DNA from: Amycolatopsis jejuensis
GTDB lineage: Bacteria; Actinomycetota; Actinomycetes; Mycobacteriales; Pseudonocardiaceae
Assembly: GCF_000717335.1 (NCBI RefSeq)
Contig: NZ_JNYZ01000018.1
Location: forward strand, 95,625-159,624
Direction: 5' to 3'
DNA: 64,000 nt
Both the position numbers and the translations under genes were made by a program. Positions 53,881-62,796 of this stretch are shown here, in pieces; position 1 is the first letter of the stretch, and each line of letters starts with the position of its first letter. Below the pieces are notes generated by a model. It searched no databases, was not told where the DNA came from, and saw only the letters and a list, made by a program, of their open reading frames with translations.

Positions 53881-55782
53881 ATGAACAGAATGAGCCGGGT
53901 CGTCGCGCGGTCGGCGCCGCTGGCGGTCGGGGTGGTGCTTGCCGGGAGCGGGGTGGCGGTGGCACAGCCGACCACCGCAAACACCGCCGACGCGCGCACC
54001 GGAGCCGGGATCAGCGCGCTCCAGGGCATCAAGAAATCCCTCACCCCTGCCGAGCGGAAGCAGTCCAGCCAGCTCGTCGTCGAGAAGCGCCTGCGAGCCG
54101 ACAAGGGGCTCGCTGCTCAGCTGCCCGACTACCGCACCGGGCTGCCGGTCACCGACGCCGGCACGGTGTCCGTCGACATCGCCGGGTCCGCCGGGTCCGC
54201 CATCGCGAAGGCCGTGCGCGCGGCGGGAGGCACGGTCCAGGCGACGGCGTCCAACGGTGCCGTCCGTGCGCAGATGCCGCTTGCTGCGGTCGACCGGATT
54301 GCCGCGCGCAGCGACGTCCGGTCCGTCCAGCCCGCGACCCAGGCGATGACCTGGAACGAGCCGGACGCCCAGCGTCGTCAGCTGGCCAAGAAAGCCGTAG
54401 CCGCTACCCAGGTCTCCGAGGGCGACAAAGCCCACGGCGCCGACACCGCCCGCACGCAGTACGGCGTCAACGGCAGCGGCGTGAAGGTCTGCGTGCTCTC
54501 CGACGGCGTCAACTCGCTCAAGAAGTCGCAGACCGCCGGGGAGTTACCCGCCGTCGACGTGCTGCCCGGTCAGTCCGGCAGCGGCGACGAGGGCACCGCG
54601 ATGCTCGAGATCATCCACGACCTCGCGCCGGGCGCCGCGCTCGGTTTCGCCACGGCGTTCACCAGCGAGGCGAGCTTCGCCGACAACATCCGCGCGCTGC
54701 GGAACACCGGCAAGTGCACGGTGATCGTCGACGACGTGGCGTACTTCGACGAGTCGCCGTTCCAGGACACGCAGGTCGCGCAGGCGGTCAACGACGTCAC
54801 CGCGGCCGGCGCGCTCTACTTCTCCTCCGCGGGCAACTCCGGCAACCTCACCGACGGCACCAGCGGCTACTACGAGGGCGACTTCCGCTCGTCGGGCACC
54901 ACCCTGCCGGGCATCACCGGCACGCCGCACGACTTCGACCCGGCCGCCGGCGTCCAGACCACCGACCCGCTGTCCGCGGGCTCGCTCGGCAGGCCGGTCA
55001 CGCTCTTCTGGTCCGACCCGTGGGGGCACTCGGCCAACGACTACGACCTGTTCCTGCTCAACGCGTCCGGCAGCGTCGTCGCCTCCAGCGACAACCCGCA
55101 GAACGGCTCGCAGAACCCGTACGAAAATCTGACCGTGCCGAGCTCCGGTTCCGGCTACCGCGTCGCGGTGGTCAAGTACAGCGGCGCGGACCGGTTCATC
55201 GCGCTCAACGTGATCCGCGGCCGGTTCGTCGCGGCGGGCTCGCTCAAGGCGTTCAGCACCGCAGGCGTCACCTCGGGGCACTCCGCGGCGGCTGCGGCGT
55301 TCTCGGTGGCGGCGGCTCCGGCTGCGGCCGCGTTCGGGCGTCCGCTCGAAACCGGTGACCCGGCGAACCCGGCCGGTCCGTACCCCGGCCTGTTCACCTC
55401 GGCGAGCAAGTGGGAGCGCTTCACCTCGGACGGTCAGCGGCACCTCTTCTACAACGCCGACGGCTCCGCCATCACCCCGGGCAACGTGTCGTCCACCGGC
55501 GGCGCGACCCGCGCGAAGCCGGACGTCACCGCTGCGGACGGCGTCGCCACCTCGGTGACCGGCTTCCAGCCGTTCTTCGGCACGTCGGCGGCCGCTCCGC
55601 ACGCGGCGGCGATTTCGGCGCTGCTGTTGTCCGGCAAGCCGTCGGCTACCTCGGCCGACATCCGCACGGCTCTCGTGTCGAGCGCCCTCGACCTGGGTGC
55701 CTCCGGGTACGACGCGGTGACCGGCAACGGCGTGATCATGGCCGGTCCGGCGCTGGCCGCGCTGGGCGTCCCGCAGAAGTAA
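53881..55782 (+). CDS. Secreted S8/S53-like serine peptidase
   Basis: A 633-aa exported protease: signal peptide (residues 1-28, cleavage after GVAVA), propeptide-like region to about 190, catalytic domain after VKVCVLSDGVNS (Asp208). The usual subtilisin HGT motif is replaced by GDEGTAMLEIIHDLAPGA (Glu237), as in sedolisin-like members. The nucleophile Ser is in FFGTSAAAPHAAA near residue 570. An inserted beta domain with SDPWGHSANDYDLFLLN lies between. Target unknown. It begins just beyond the accessory operon, which it diverges from. Confidence 0.88.
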   Translation: MNRMSRVVARSAPLAVGVVLAGSGVAVAQPTTANTADARTGAGISALQGIKKSLTPAERKQSSQLVVEKRLRADKGLAAQLPDYRTGLPVTDAGTVSVDIAGSAGSAIAKAVRAAGGTVQATASNGAVRAQMPLAAVDRIAARSDVRSVQPATQAMTWNEPDAQRRQLAKKAVAATQVSEGDKAHGADTARTQYGVNGSGVKVCVLSDGVNSLKKSQTAGELPAVDVLPGQSGSGDEGTAMLEIIHDLAPGAALGFATAFTSEASFADNIRALRNTGKCTVIVDDVAYFDESPFQDTQVAQAVNDVTAAGALYFSSAGNSGNLTDGTSGYYEGDFRSSGTTLPGITGTPHDFDPAAGVQTTDPLSAGSLGRPVTLFWSDPWGHSANDYDLFLLNASGSVVASSDNPQNGSQNPYENLTVPSSGSGYRVAVVKYSGADRFIALNVIRGRFVAAGSLKAFSTAGVTSGHSAAAAAFSVAAAPAAAAFGRPLETGDPANPAGPYPGLFTSASKWERFTSDGQRHLFYNADGSAITPGNVSSTGGATRAKPDVTAADGVATSVTGFQPFFGTSAAAPHAAAISALLLSGKPSATSADIRTALVSSALDLGASGYDAVTGNGVIMAGPALAALGVPQK

Positions 55783-55790
55783 CCGAAGAC

Positions 55791-55822
55791 GGGGGAGGGT
55801 TCCGGCGCGGGAACCCTCCCCC
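55791..55822. terminator. Bidirectional hairpin terminator
   Basis: GGGGGAGGGTTCC (55791-55803), loop ggcgcg, and GGAACCCTCCCCC (55810-55822): a perfect 13-bp stem. It starts 8 bp after the protease stop and touches the stop codon of the convergent methyltransferase gene. Confidence 0.8.
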
Positions 55823-56455
55823 TCAACGGCCGGCGACCAGCAGGTGGAACGCCCGCGGCCCGTCACCGAGGCGGTCGTGCCGCCGGACCTCGAGCCCCGC
55901 GTCGGCGAGCGCCCTCTCGACCTCTTCCGGCGGGCGCAGCCGGAACCCGTGCGCGGTGAACGGCATGGCCTTCATCGCCTCCGGGTCCGCGATGCCGGCC
56001 ACGAACCGGCCACCCGCCGCGAGCACCCGCCTGACCTCGGCAAACGCCGGTCCCAGGGCGGCGATGAAGTAGACCGTGCTGACCGTGATCGCCGCGTCGA
56101 TCGCACCGTCTTCCAGCGGGAGCTCGGCCATTCCGGCCTGGTGCAGCACCAGCCTTCCGGCGTCGAGGTTCTTCGGGAACGAGCGCCGCGCCCTGGCGAG
56201 CGCCGTCTCGGAGATTTCCGCGCCGTGCACCGTGCCGCCCGCGCTCGCCCGCAGCAGCAGGTCCAGCCCCAGCCCGCCGCCGAAACCGATGTCGAGCGTC
56301 GTTTCCCCCGGCCGGACCGCCAGCGCGTCGACCGCCGCGGTGACCGGCCCGCGGTTCGCCCGGTTCAGCATCCGGGCGACGACGTGCCCGGCCGGTCCGT
56401 GGGGACGGCCGAGCTGCCGGGCCATCCCGGCGAGCAGTTTGTCACGTGGTCCCAT
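55823..56455 (-). CDS. SAM-dependent class I methyltransferase
   Basis: A 210-aa methyltransferase. The SAM loop is TLDIGFGGGLGLDLLL (about residues 53-68), followed by VHGAEISE and the motif IV region DGAIDAAITVSTVYFI; post-motif AEVRRVLAAGGRFVAGIAD is typical of the Methyltransf_11/25 group. Methyl acceptor unknown. It diverges from the broken SDR gene across about 65 bp and shares a hairpin terminator with the protease gene. Confidence 0.9.
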   Translation of the reverse strand: MGPRDKLLAGMARQLGRPHGPAGHVVARMLNRANRGPVTAAVDALAVRPGETTLDIGFGGGLGLDLLLRASAGGTVHGAEISETALARARRSFPKNLDAGRLVLHQAGMAELPLEDGAIDAAITVSTVYFIAALGPAFAEVRRVLAAGGRFVAGIADPEAMKAMPFTAHGFRLRPPEEVERALADAGLEVRRHDRLGDGPRAFHLLVAGR

Positions 56456-56522
56456 CCGCCCAGTGTGCCGCGGGATCCGCGGATATGGCAGCGTTCGGGC
56501 AACGGATTTCGGAGGAGGGAAC

Positions 56523-57260
56523 GTGCCCGAGAAGACCGCGGTGGTCACCGGCGCCGGTTCCGGGCTGGGCCGCCGGATCGCGCGGGCGCTGCTCGGCGCC
56601 GGGTATCGCGTCGCGCTCACCGGTCGGCGTGCGGAGGCATTGCGCGAGACCGCAGGCACCGAGCCGCACGCCCTCGTCGTACCCGCCGACGTAGCCGATC
56701 CCGTGTCGGTGGAAGGGCTTTTCGCCACGGTACGAGCCGAGTGGGGGCGGCTGGACCTGCTGTTGAACAACGCCGGATTGTCCCGCGGCGGTACGGTCGC
56801 GGACCTGCCCGTCGAGGACTGGCGACGCACCGTCGACACGAACCTCACCGGCATGTTCCTGTGCGCACAGCAAGCCGTGCGGCTCATGCGCGACCAGAAT
56901 CCGCAGGGCGGGCGGATCATCAACAACGGCTCGATCTCCGCGCATGCACCGCGCCCGGCGAGCGTCGCCTAAACCGCCACCAAACACGCCGTCACCGGCC
57001 TCACCAGGTCGATCTCCCTCGATGGCCGCGCCTGGAACGTCGCATGTGGACAGATCGACATCGGCAACGCGGCCACCGAGATGACCGAGCGCATGGGATC
57101 CGGTATCCCACAGGCCGACGGACGGCTGATGCCCGAGCCGGCCTTCGACGCGCGCCACGTCGCCGACGCCGTGCTGTACATGGCGTCCCTGCCGCTGGAC
57201 GCCAACGTCCAGTTCCTCACCATCACCGCGACCACGATGCCGTTCATCGGCCGGGGTTGA
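56523..57260 (+). pseudogene. SDR gene with stop codon at the catalytic tyrosine
   Basis: The frame reads as a classical SDR from GTG 56523: VVTGAGSGLGRRIA, NNAGLSRGG, a catalytic Ser in NNGSISAHAP and then [17 protein letters not shown]. The TAA at 56970-56972 stands where the YxxxK Tyr is expected; a single change TAC to TAA explains it. The same frame continues open to TGA 57258 with normal SDR sequence ([18 protein letters not shown]). Product would be 149 aa without an active site. GGAGGAGGGA precedes the start, so the inactivation appears recent, unless it is a sequencing error. Confidence 0.85.
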
Positions 57261-57265
57261 GCGGC

Positions 57266-57535
57266 TCAAGCGGGGTGCAACTCGCGGAGGAATTCGGCGG
57301 CGGAGAACGTGACGGTGCGGTCGGCGAGCTCGATTTCTGGCTCATAATCCGTCTGCCAGCCGAGGTCGTGCCAGGTGACGGTGTCGCCGTCGCGCGAAAC
57401 CCTCGCGGTGATGGCACCGCAGCCGAGGTCTTCGCACTCCGGGCAGACGTACAGCGACACCCGCCCATCCGGCAGGTCACCCGGCGCCTGACCCAGCACC
57501 CGGGCCACGGATGGGCTCAAGCGAATCCGGTTCAC
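57266..57535 (-). CDS. Small conserved-type Cys protein coupled to fbiC
   Basis: An 89-aa protein with [20 protein letters not shown] (three Cys, possibly metal-binding) and [15 protein letters not shown]. The rest is acidic. Its GTG start overlaps the fbiC stop by 4 bp (GTGA), so it should be translated with FO synthase. I recognise no named family; the CPEC..GCG pattern suggests a zinc-binding or redox role. It converges on the broken SDR gene with a 5-bp gap. Confidence 0.75.
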   Translation of the reverse strand: MNRIRLSPSVARVLGQAPGDLPDGRVSLYVCPECEDLGCGAITARVSRDGDTVTWHDLGWQTDYEPEIELADRTVTFSAAEFLRELHPA

Positions 57536-60117
57536 GGAGTAAGCAACGGCAGCAACGGTTTCCGCACCGCGGTCGCCACCCCGTCCGACTCCTCGGCTGC
57601 CGCAATGCGCTCCGGCGACGGGATTCCGTACCCTGTCGTGCGTTGGCGCAGCGGGCGGCCCAGCGGCTCCACCATCGCGCGCATGTCGCTGATCGTCTTG
57701 TACGACCCGTTCGACGCGCCTGCCATCCGGCTGATCGTCTCCTCCATCAGCGTGCCGCCGATGTCGTTGACGCCGCCCTGCAGCACTGCCCGGCTGCCTT
57801 CCTCACCGAGTTTCACCCAGGAGCTCTGGATGTTGTCGAACGTGCCGTGCAGCAGGATCCGGGCGAGCGCGTGCACTGCCCGGTTCTCGCGCAGCGTCGT
57901 GCCTGCGCGGGCGAGACCGGCCAGGTAGATCGGCGCGCTCTGGTGGATGAACGGCAGCAGCACGAACTCGCTGAACCCGCGCCGCCCGTTGCGTTCCACG
58001 CCTTCGCGCTGCAGCCGGGCCAGCAGTTTCAGGTGGCCGACCCAGTGCGCCGGGTTGTCCACGTGGCCGTACATCATCGTGGCCGTGGTCGGCAGCCCGA
58101 CGTCGTGCGCCGTGGTGACCACCTCGATCCACGCGGACGTCGGCAGCTTGCCCTTGGTGAGTACCCAGCGCACGTCGTCGTCGAGGATTTCCGCCGCGGT
58201 GCCCGGTAACGAGTCCACTCCGGACTCCTTCGCCCGCACCAGCCAGTCGCGAATGGACAGGTTCGTCCGCGACGCGCCGTTCACGACCTCCATCGGGCTG
58301 AACGAATGCAGATGGATGTCCGGCTGCCGCCGCTTGACCTCGGCCGCGAGGTCGAAGTACGCGGTACCCGGCAGATCCGGGTGGATCCCGCCCTGCATGC
58401 AGATTTCCGTCGCGCCCGCGGCCCACGCCTCGTCCACCCGATCGCCGACCTGCTCCAGCGACAGCGTGTACGCGTCGGCGTCCGTGCGCCGCTGTGCGAA
58501 CGCGCAGAATCGGCAACCGGTGTAACAAACGTTGGTGAAGTTGATGTTCCGCGTGACGACAAAAGTGATGTCGTCGCCCACGACCTCACGGCGCAGGTCG
58601 TCGGCCAGTTTCGTGAGTGCGTCGAGCTCCGGGCCGTCGGCATGCAGCAACGCGAGCGCAGCGTCGTCGGACAGCCAGGCCGGGTCTTTTTCCGCCCTGC
58701 GCAAGGCTTCCAGGACATCGGTGTCGAACCGCTGCGGTCCGGTCTTGATCTTGCCCGCCAGCTCGTTCCAGTCGCCGTAGACGGAATCGAAGTCGCCACG
58801 GCGGTCGTCGGTGCGGCCGGTCGTGTCGATCTCGGTGTGCAGGTCGGTGCGGCCGGACTGGCCCCAGCCGCCATCCGGCTCCTGCCACGGAATCCCGACC
58901 GGCATCGCACCCTCGCGCGCCAGACCGGTCTTCGCGTCCACCAGCGCCGCGACATGCCGCGTGACCCGCGGGTCGAGCCACGGTTCGCCGCGCTGCACGT
59001 ACTCCGGGTAGATCGTCAGCCGCTCGCGCAGCGTGTACCCGGCCTTCTCGGTTTGCCGCGCGAGCAGGTCGATCTGCGGCCAGGCGCGTTCCGGGTTCAC
59101 GTGGTCCGGGGTGAGCGGCGAAACCCCGCCCCAGTCGTCGATTCCGGCGCGGATCATCAGGTCGTACTGGTCGCCGATGAGGTTCGGCGGGGCCTGGATA
59201 CGCATCCGCGGACCCAGCACGAGCCGGGCCACGGCGATGTTCGCGGCCAGTTCCTCGAGGCCGGCATCGGGCGTCGCACGCATTTTCGTGTCCGGTTTGG
59301 CCCGGAAGTTCTGCACGATCACTTCCTGGATCCCGCCGTACTCACGCGCGGTCTGGCGGATCGCGAACAGCGCGTCGGCGCGTTCCTCGTGCGTCTCGCC
59401 GATCCCGATCAGCACGCCGGTGGTGAACGGCACCGAACTGCGCCCGGCGTCCTCCAGCACCCGCAGCCGGACCTCGGGATCCTTGTCCGGCGAACCGTAG
59501 TGCGGCCCGCCCTTCCCGCTCCACAACCGGCGCGCGGTGGTCTCCAGCATCATGCCCATCGACGGCGCGACCGGCTTGAGCCGCTGGAAATCCTGCCACG
59601 ACAGGACTCCGGGGTTGAGGTGCGGCAGCAGCCCGGTTTCCTCCAGCACCCGGATCGCCATCGCGCGGACGTAGGACAGCGTGTCGTCGTAGCCGTGCGC
59701 ATCGAGCCAGTCGCGCGCGGCTTTCCACCGGTCTTCCGGCCGGTCGCCGAGCGTGAAAAGCGCTTCCTTACAGCCCATTTCGGCACCCTTGCGGGCGATG
59801 TCGAGTACCTCGTCTGGCGACAGGAACGGCGATTCGAGGCGGCCCGGGACGGTCACGAAAGTGCAGTAGCCGCACCGGTCCCGGCACAACCGGGTCAGCG
59901 GGATGAACACCTTGCGGCTGTAGGTGATGATGCCCGCGCGACCGGCTTCTTCGAGACCGGCGTCGCGGATGCGGGAGGCGTGCTCGGACAGCGTCTTCAG
60001 GTCGTCGCCACGGGCGTGCAGCAGCACGGCGGCCTCGGCGACGTCGAGCGTCTTCCCGTCTCGCGCCCGGGCGAGCGCACGGCGCATGGCAGACGGGGTG
60101 GGCGTGGGCAGCTCCAT
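57532..60117 (-). CDS. fbiC: FO synthase (CofG/CofH fusion), F420 biosynthesis
   Basis: An 861-aa two-domain radical SAM enzyme that makes the deazaflavin FO from tyrosine and a pyrimidine precursor. The CofG half has [10 protein letters not shown] and the CofH half [10 protein letters not shown] as cluster motifs; other landmarks are [31 protein letters not shown] and TMMYGHVD. Length matches actinobacterial FbiC. ATG 60117 is used; GTG 60126 is 9 bp upstream in frame. A CCTAGC box lies just before. The coupled small gene follows. Confidence 0.96.
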   Translation of the reverse strand: MELPTPTPSAMRRALARARDGKTLDVAEAAVLLHARGDDLKTLSEHASRIRDAGLEEAGRAGIITYSRKVFIPLTRLCRDRCGYCTFVTVPGRLESPFLSPDEVLDIARKGAEMGCKEALFTLGDRPEDRWKAARDWLDAHGYDDTLSYVRAMAIRVLEETGLLPHLNPGVLSWQDFQRLKPVAPSMGMMLETTARRLWSGKGGPHYGSPDKDPEVRLRVLEDAGRSSVPFTTGVLIGIGETHEERADALFAIRQTAREYGGIQEVIVQNFRAKPDTKMRATPDAGLEELAANIAVARLVLGPRMRIQAPPNLIGDQYDLMIRAGIDDWGGVSPLTPDHVNPERAWPQIDLLARQTEKAGYTLRERLTIYPEYVQRGEPWLDPRVTRHVAALVDAKTGLAREGAMPVGIPWQEPDGGWGQSGRTDLHTEIDTTGRTDDRRGDFDSVYGDWNELAGKIKTGPQRFDTDVLEALRRAEKDPAWLSDDAALALLHADGPELDALTKLADDLRREVVGDDITFVVTRNINFTNVCYTGCRFCAFAQRRTDADAYTLSLEQVGDRVDEAWAAGATEICMQGGIHPDLPGTAYFDLAAEVKRRQPDIHLHSFSPMEVVNGASRTNLSIRDWLVRAKESGVDSLPGTAAEILDDDVRWVLTKGKLPTSAWIEVVTTAHDVGLPTTATMMYGHVDNPAHWVGHLKLLARLQREGVERNGRRGFSEFVLLPFIHQSAPIYLAGLARAGTTLRENRAVHALARILLHGTFDNIQSSWVKLGEEGSRAVLQGGVNDIGGTLMEETISRMAGASNGSYKTISDMRAMVEPLGRPLRQRTTGYGIPSPERIAAAEESDGVATAVRKPLLPLLTP

Positions 60118-60253
60118 TCCAGCCACGCTAGGACCCGGCCGCGCCGAGCAGCCAGGGTGCAGTCCGCCAGTGGTCCCCGGAGGGGTGCGGTGCTGATCGT
60201 CTGTGCAGGTTGCGGGCTTGTCGGCGGGCTTTCCAGCCGGTATTACCTAAAGG

Positions 60254-61855
60254 GTGGCGTCAGTGATCGGGAAACGCATCGGCAGCCGGACTTACTACTA
60301 TCTCGCCGAGTCCGCGCGGGTCGACGGGAAGCCGCGCGTGGTCGGCCAGCGCTATTTGGGCACGGCCGAGGACATCGCCGCGGCGGTCGCGGGCGGGGCC
60401 ACCGAGGCGGCCGGTGCGTGGCATCGGTCGTTCGGCGACGTGGCCGCCGTGTGGGGGACGCTTCAACGACTCGATCTCGTCCGCCGCGTCGATGCCGTCG
60501 CGGGTCCGCAGCGCGCCCGACCGACGCTCGGCCTGCACGTCGCGCTCGCTGTCCTGCATCGCGCGACGGCGCCGGAAACGGACTTCGAAGAGTGGTGGAC
60601 CGGCTGTCTCGCCCAGGATCTCGTCCGCCCCCGTCCGCCGAAGGGGTCGATCACGACGGCCGGGCATTGGCGGGCCCTGCAGCGGCTCAGCGCGGAACGG
60701 ATCGGCGGGGTCGAAACTGCCCTCGCCGAGGCCGTTCTGGACCTCCTGGGCGACGACGGCACCGAAGCGCTCGCCGTCGACGTCACGCAATTCGCCGCCT
60801 ACTGCAGCCTGCCGTCCGCCTGCGAGGACGTGCTGGCCGGGCTCGGTCTCGTCGTCACGCGCGACGGGGCGATCCCGCTCGCTTCGCGCGTCTACCGGCG
60901 GGAAAACGCCCCGACCTTCGCCGCGCTCGCCGCGGAACTCGGCGAGCGCTACCCGGCCACCGACGTCACGCTCGTCTTCCACGCCGGTCAAGCCGCACAA
61001 CTGGACCTGGGTGCACGCAGCGGGTTCGTCGGTTCGCTGCCGCTGGGCGACCACCCCGAACTGCTCGCGCGACCCGCGTCCGCGCGCCGCCGGGTCGACC
61101 CGGAACGCTTCGCCGGGCTGACCGCACTGGACACCCGGGCCACCGTGGACGGGGTCCGTCGTCGCGTACTGCTCACGCATTCCGAGACGCTGCACGCAGC
61201 GCAATATCGCGCGTTCACCAGCGACCTGAGCACCACGGTCCGCGAGCTCGACGCTCTCGCCGCGGCCCTTGCCGCCGGTACCCACCGCGGCGACCGAACC
61301 CAGGTACACGCCGAGATTTCCCGGATCATCCGCGGCCGTCGCGTGGAGCGCGTGCTGAGCACCACGCTCACCGGCACCCGCGCCGGTGAGCTCCGCCTCG
61401 AACGGCGCATCGACGACACCGCGGTCGCCCGGCTCGTCGACGAGTTCTTCGGCAAGCAGATCCTCGTGACCGACCGGGACTGGCCGGTCGCCGAGGTCGT
61501 CACGGCCTACCGCGCCCGCACGTACCTCGAATCGACGTTCCGCTCGCTCACCGGTCCCACGACCGCCGGTCCGACCCCGCGCTGGGACTGGACGTCGCAC
61601 CGGATCGCGGTGCACACGCTGGTGTCCGTGCTGGCGGCGACGGTCACCCACCTCATGCGGCGCGAGGCCGACCGGGCCGGGATGAACCTATCGGTGGCCG
61701 AACTGCTCGACCAGCTGCGCGGCATCGGCGAGACCGTGCTGCGGCAGCGGCCCACCGGCGGCCGCCCGCGCACCCGCCGGATCCTGACCGACCGCACCCC
61801 GCAGCAGCAGGCGCTGTTCGAGCTGTTCGGCCTCGACCGGTTCAGCCCCGCCTAA
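60254..61855 (+). CDS. IS1634-like transposase homologue, probably domesticated or dead
   Basis: A 533-aa protein. YYYLAESARVDGKPRVVGQRYLG at the N-terminus, VLHRATAPETDFEEWW, and a C-terminal DRDWPVAEVVTAYRARTYLEST(F) region are those of IS1634-family DDE transposases. The first Asp (DVTQF, Asp176) and the Glu (YLES) are present, but the second position reads LVFHAGQAA, His243 in place of the expected Asp. I see no terminal inverted repeats or target duplications. It looks like a solitary, full-length gene with no element around it. GTG start; AAAGG lies upstream. Confidence 0.8.
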   Translation: MASVIGKRIGSRTYYYLAESARVDGKPRVVGQRYLGTAEDIAAAVAGGATEAAGAWHRSFGDVAAVWGTLQRLDLVRRVDAVAGPQRARPTLGLHVALAVLHRATAPETDFEEWWTGCLAQDLVRPRPPKGSITTAGHWRALQRLSAERIGGVETALAEAVLDLLGDDGTEALAVDVTQFAAYCSLPSACEDVLAGLGLVVTRDGAIPLASRVYRRENAPTFAALAAELGERYPATDVTLVFHAGQAAQLDLGARSGFVGSLPLGDHPELLARPASARRRVDPERFAGLTALDTRATVDGVRRRVLLTHSETLHAAQYRAFTSDLSTTVRELDALAAALAAGTHRGDRTQVHAEISRIIRGRRVERVLSTTLTGTRAGELRLERRIDDTAVARLVDEFFGKQILVTDRDWPVAEVVTAYRARTYLESTFRSLTGPTTAGPTPRWDWTSHRIAVHTLVSVLAATVTHLMRREADRAGMNLSVAELLDQLRGIGETVLRQRPTGGRPRTRRILTDRTPQQQALFELFGLDRFSPA

Positions 61856-61866
61856 ACCCCTGTTGC

Positions 61867-61925
61867 AAGTCCGTGAAGGGAACCATGAGGGAATCTGCTT
61901 CCGTGAAGGTTCCCTTCACGGACTT
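61867..61925. repeat. Palindromic element between convergent genes (copy 2)
   Basis: AAGTCCGTGAAGGGAACC (61867-61884) pairs perfectly with GGTTCCCTTCACGGACTT (61908-61925) around a 23-nt loop. The loop has GGGAATCTGCTTCC, recalling the inner stem of copy 1 at 34505-34555. It occupies most of the gap between the convergent transposase-like and SDR genes. Confidence 0.85.
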
Positions 61926-61929
61926 GGGT

Positions 61930-62694
61930 TCAGCCCTCCCGATGGATCCGCAGCGCGGAAAACGCCTGGACGACCGGCATCAGCTCGATCACGTTGATGT
62001 TCACGTGCGGCGGCTGCGAAGCGGCCCAGTACACCGATTCCGCGACGTCGTCGGCGGTGAGCGGCGTGGTCCCGGCGTAGACGTTGTCGGCCTTGTCCTG
62101 GTCACCGTCGAAACGGACGGTGGAGAACTCGGTGCCGCCGACCATGCCCGGCTCGATATTGGTCACGCGTACGCCGGTGCCGTGCAGGTCGGCACGCAGG
62201 TTCAGGCTGAACTGGTGCACGAACGCCTTGGTCGCGCCGTAGACGTTGCCGCCGGGGTACGCGTAGCTGCCCGCGACGGAGCCGATGTTGATGACGTGCC
62301 CGGCGCCGCGCTCGACCATGCCGGGCAGCACCGCGCGGGTCAGGTGGACGAGACCGGTCACGTTGGTCTCGATCATCTGGTCCCAGTCGTCGAGCTTCGC
62401 CGCGTGCGCGGGTTCGAGGCCCTTGGCGAGGCCGGCGTTGTTGACCAGCACGTCGATCTGCGCCCATTCGGCAGGCAATTCTTTGCCGACCTCCGCGACT
62501 GCCGCGGCATCGCGCACGTCGAGTACCAGCGGGTACACGGCGTCGCCGAGTTCACTGGCCAGCGCCTTCAGCCGCTCGCCGCTGCGCGCCGCGGCAATGA
62601 CCCGCGCGCCTTCCGCGACGAACCGGCGCGTGATCGCAGCACCGAACCCGGCGCTCGCGCCGGTCACGAATACGGTCTTCATGGAGGGGGCCAC
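61930..62694 (-). CDS. YdfG-like short-chain dehydrogenase
   Basis: A 254-aa NADP-type SDR: FVTGASAGFGAAITRRF, NNAGLAKG, a Ser in INIGSVAGSY and YGATKAFVHQF (Tyr/Lys), with the C-terminal IELMPVVQAFSALRIHRE typical of the YdfG 3-hydroxy acid/serine dehydrogenase group. GTG 62694 is chosen because GGAAGAAC is right upstream; ATG 62682 is an alternative. Substrate probably a small beta-hydroxy acid. It converges on the palindromic element. Confidence 0.9.
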   Translation of the reverse strand: MAPSMKTVFVTGASAGFGAAITRRFVAEGARVIAAARSGERLKALASELGDAVYPLVLDVRDAAAVAEVGKELPAEWAQIDVLVNNAGLAKGLEPAHAAKLDDWDQMIETNVTGLVHLTRAVLPGMVERGAGHVINIGSVAGSYAYPGGNVYGATKAFVHQFSLNLRADLHGTGVRVTNIEPGMVGGTEFSTVRFDGDQDKADNVYAGTTPLTADDVAESVYWAASQPPHVNINVIELMPVVQAFSALRIHREG

Positions 62695-62796
62695 CGTTCT
62701 TCCGCTTCTTCATCCGAGTACTGCCAGGGGCGGACACGTCGCTGGCTCCACCCTAGAAGCCGCGGCCGTCCTAACCGGTCGCAGGTGGATTCGCGC

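Noticed and set aside
58306..61389. A 1027-codon + strand frame antisense to fbiC
   Set aside because: Shadow of fbiC on the opposite strand and of the transposase-like gene in another frame; no motifs.
60127..61929. Complete insertion sequence around the transposase-like gene
   Set aside because: No matching terminal inverted repeats or flanking duplications were seen; the palindrome at 61867 is a self-complementary element with a relative elsewhere, not a terminal repeat.
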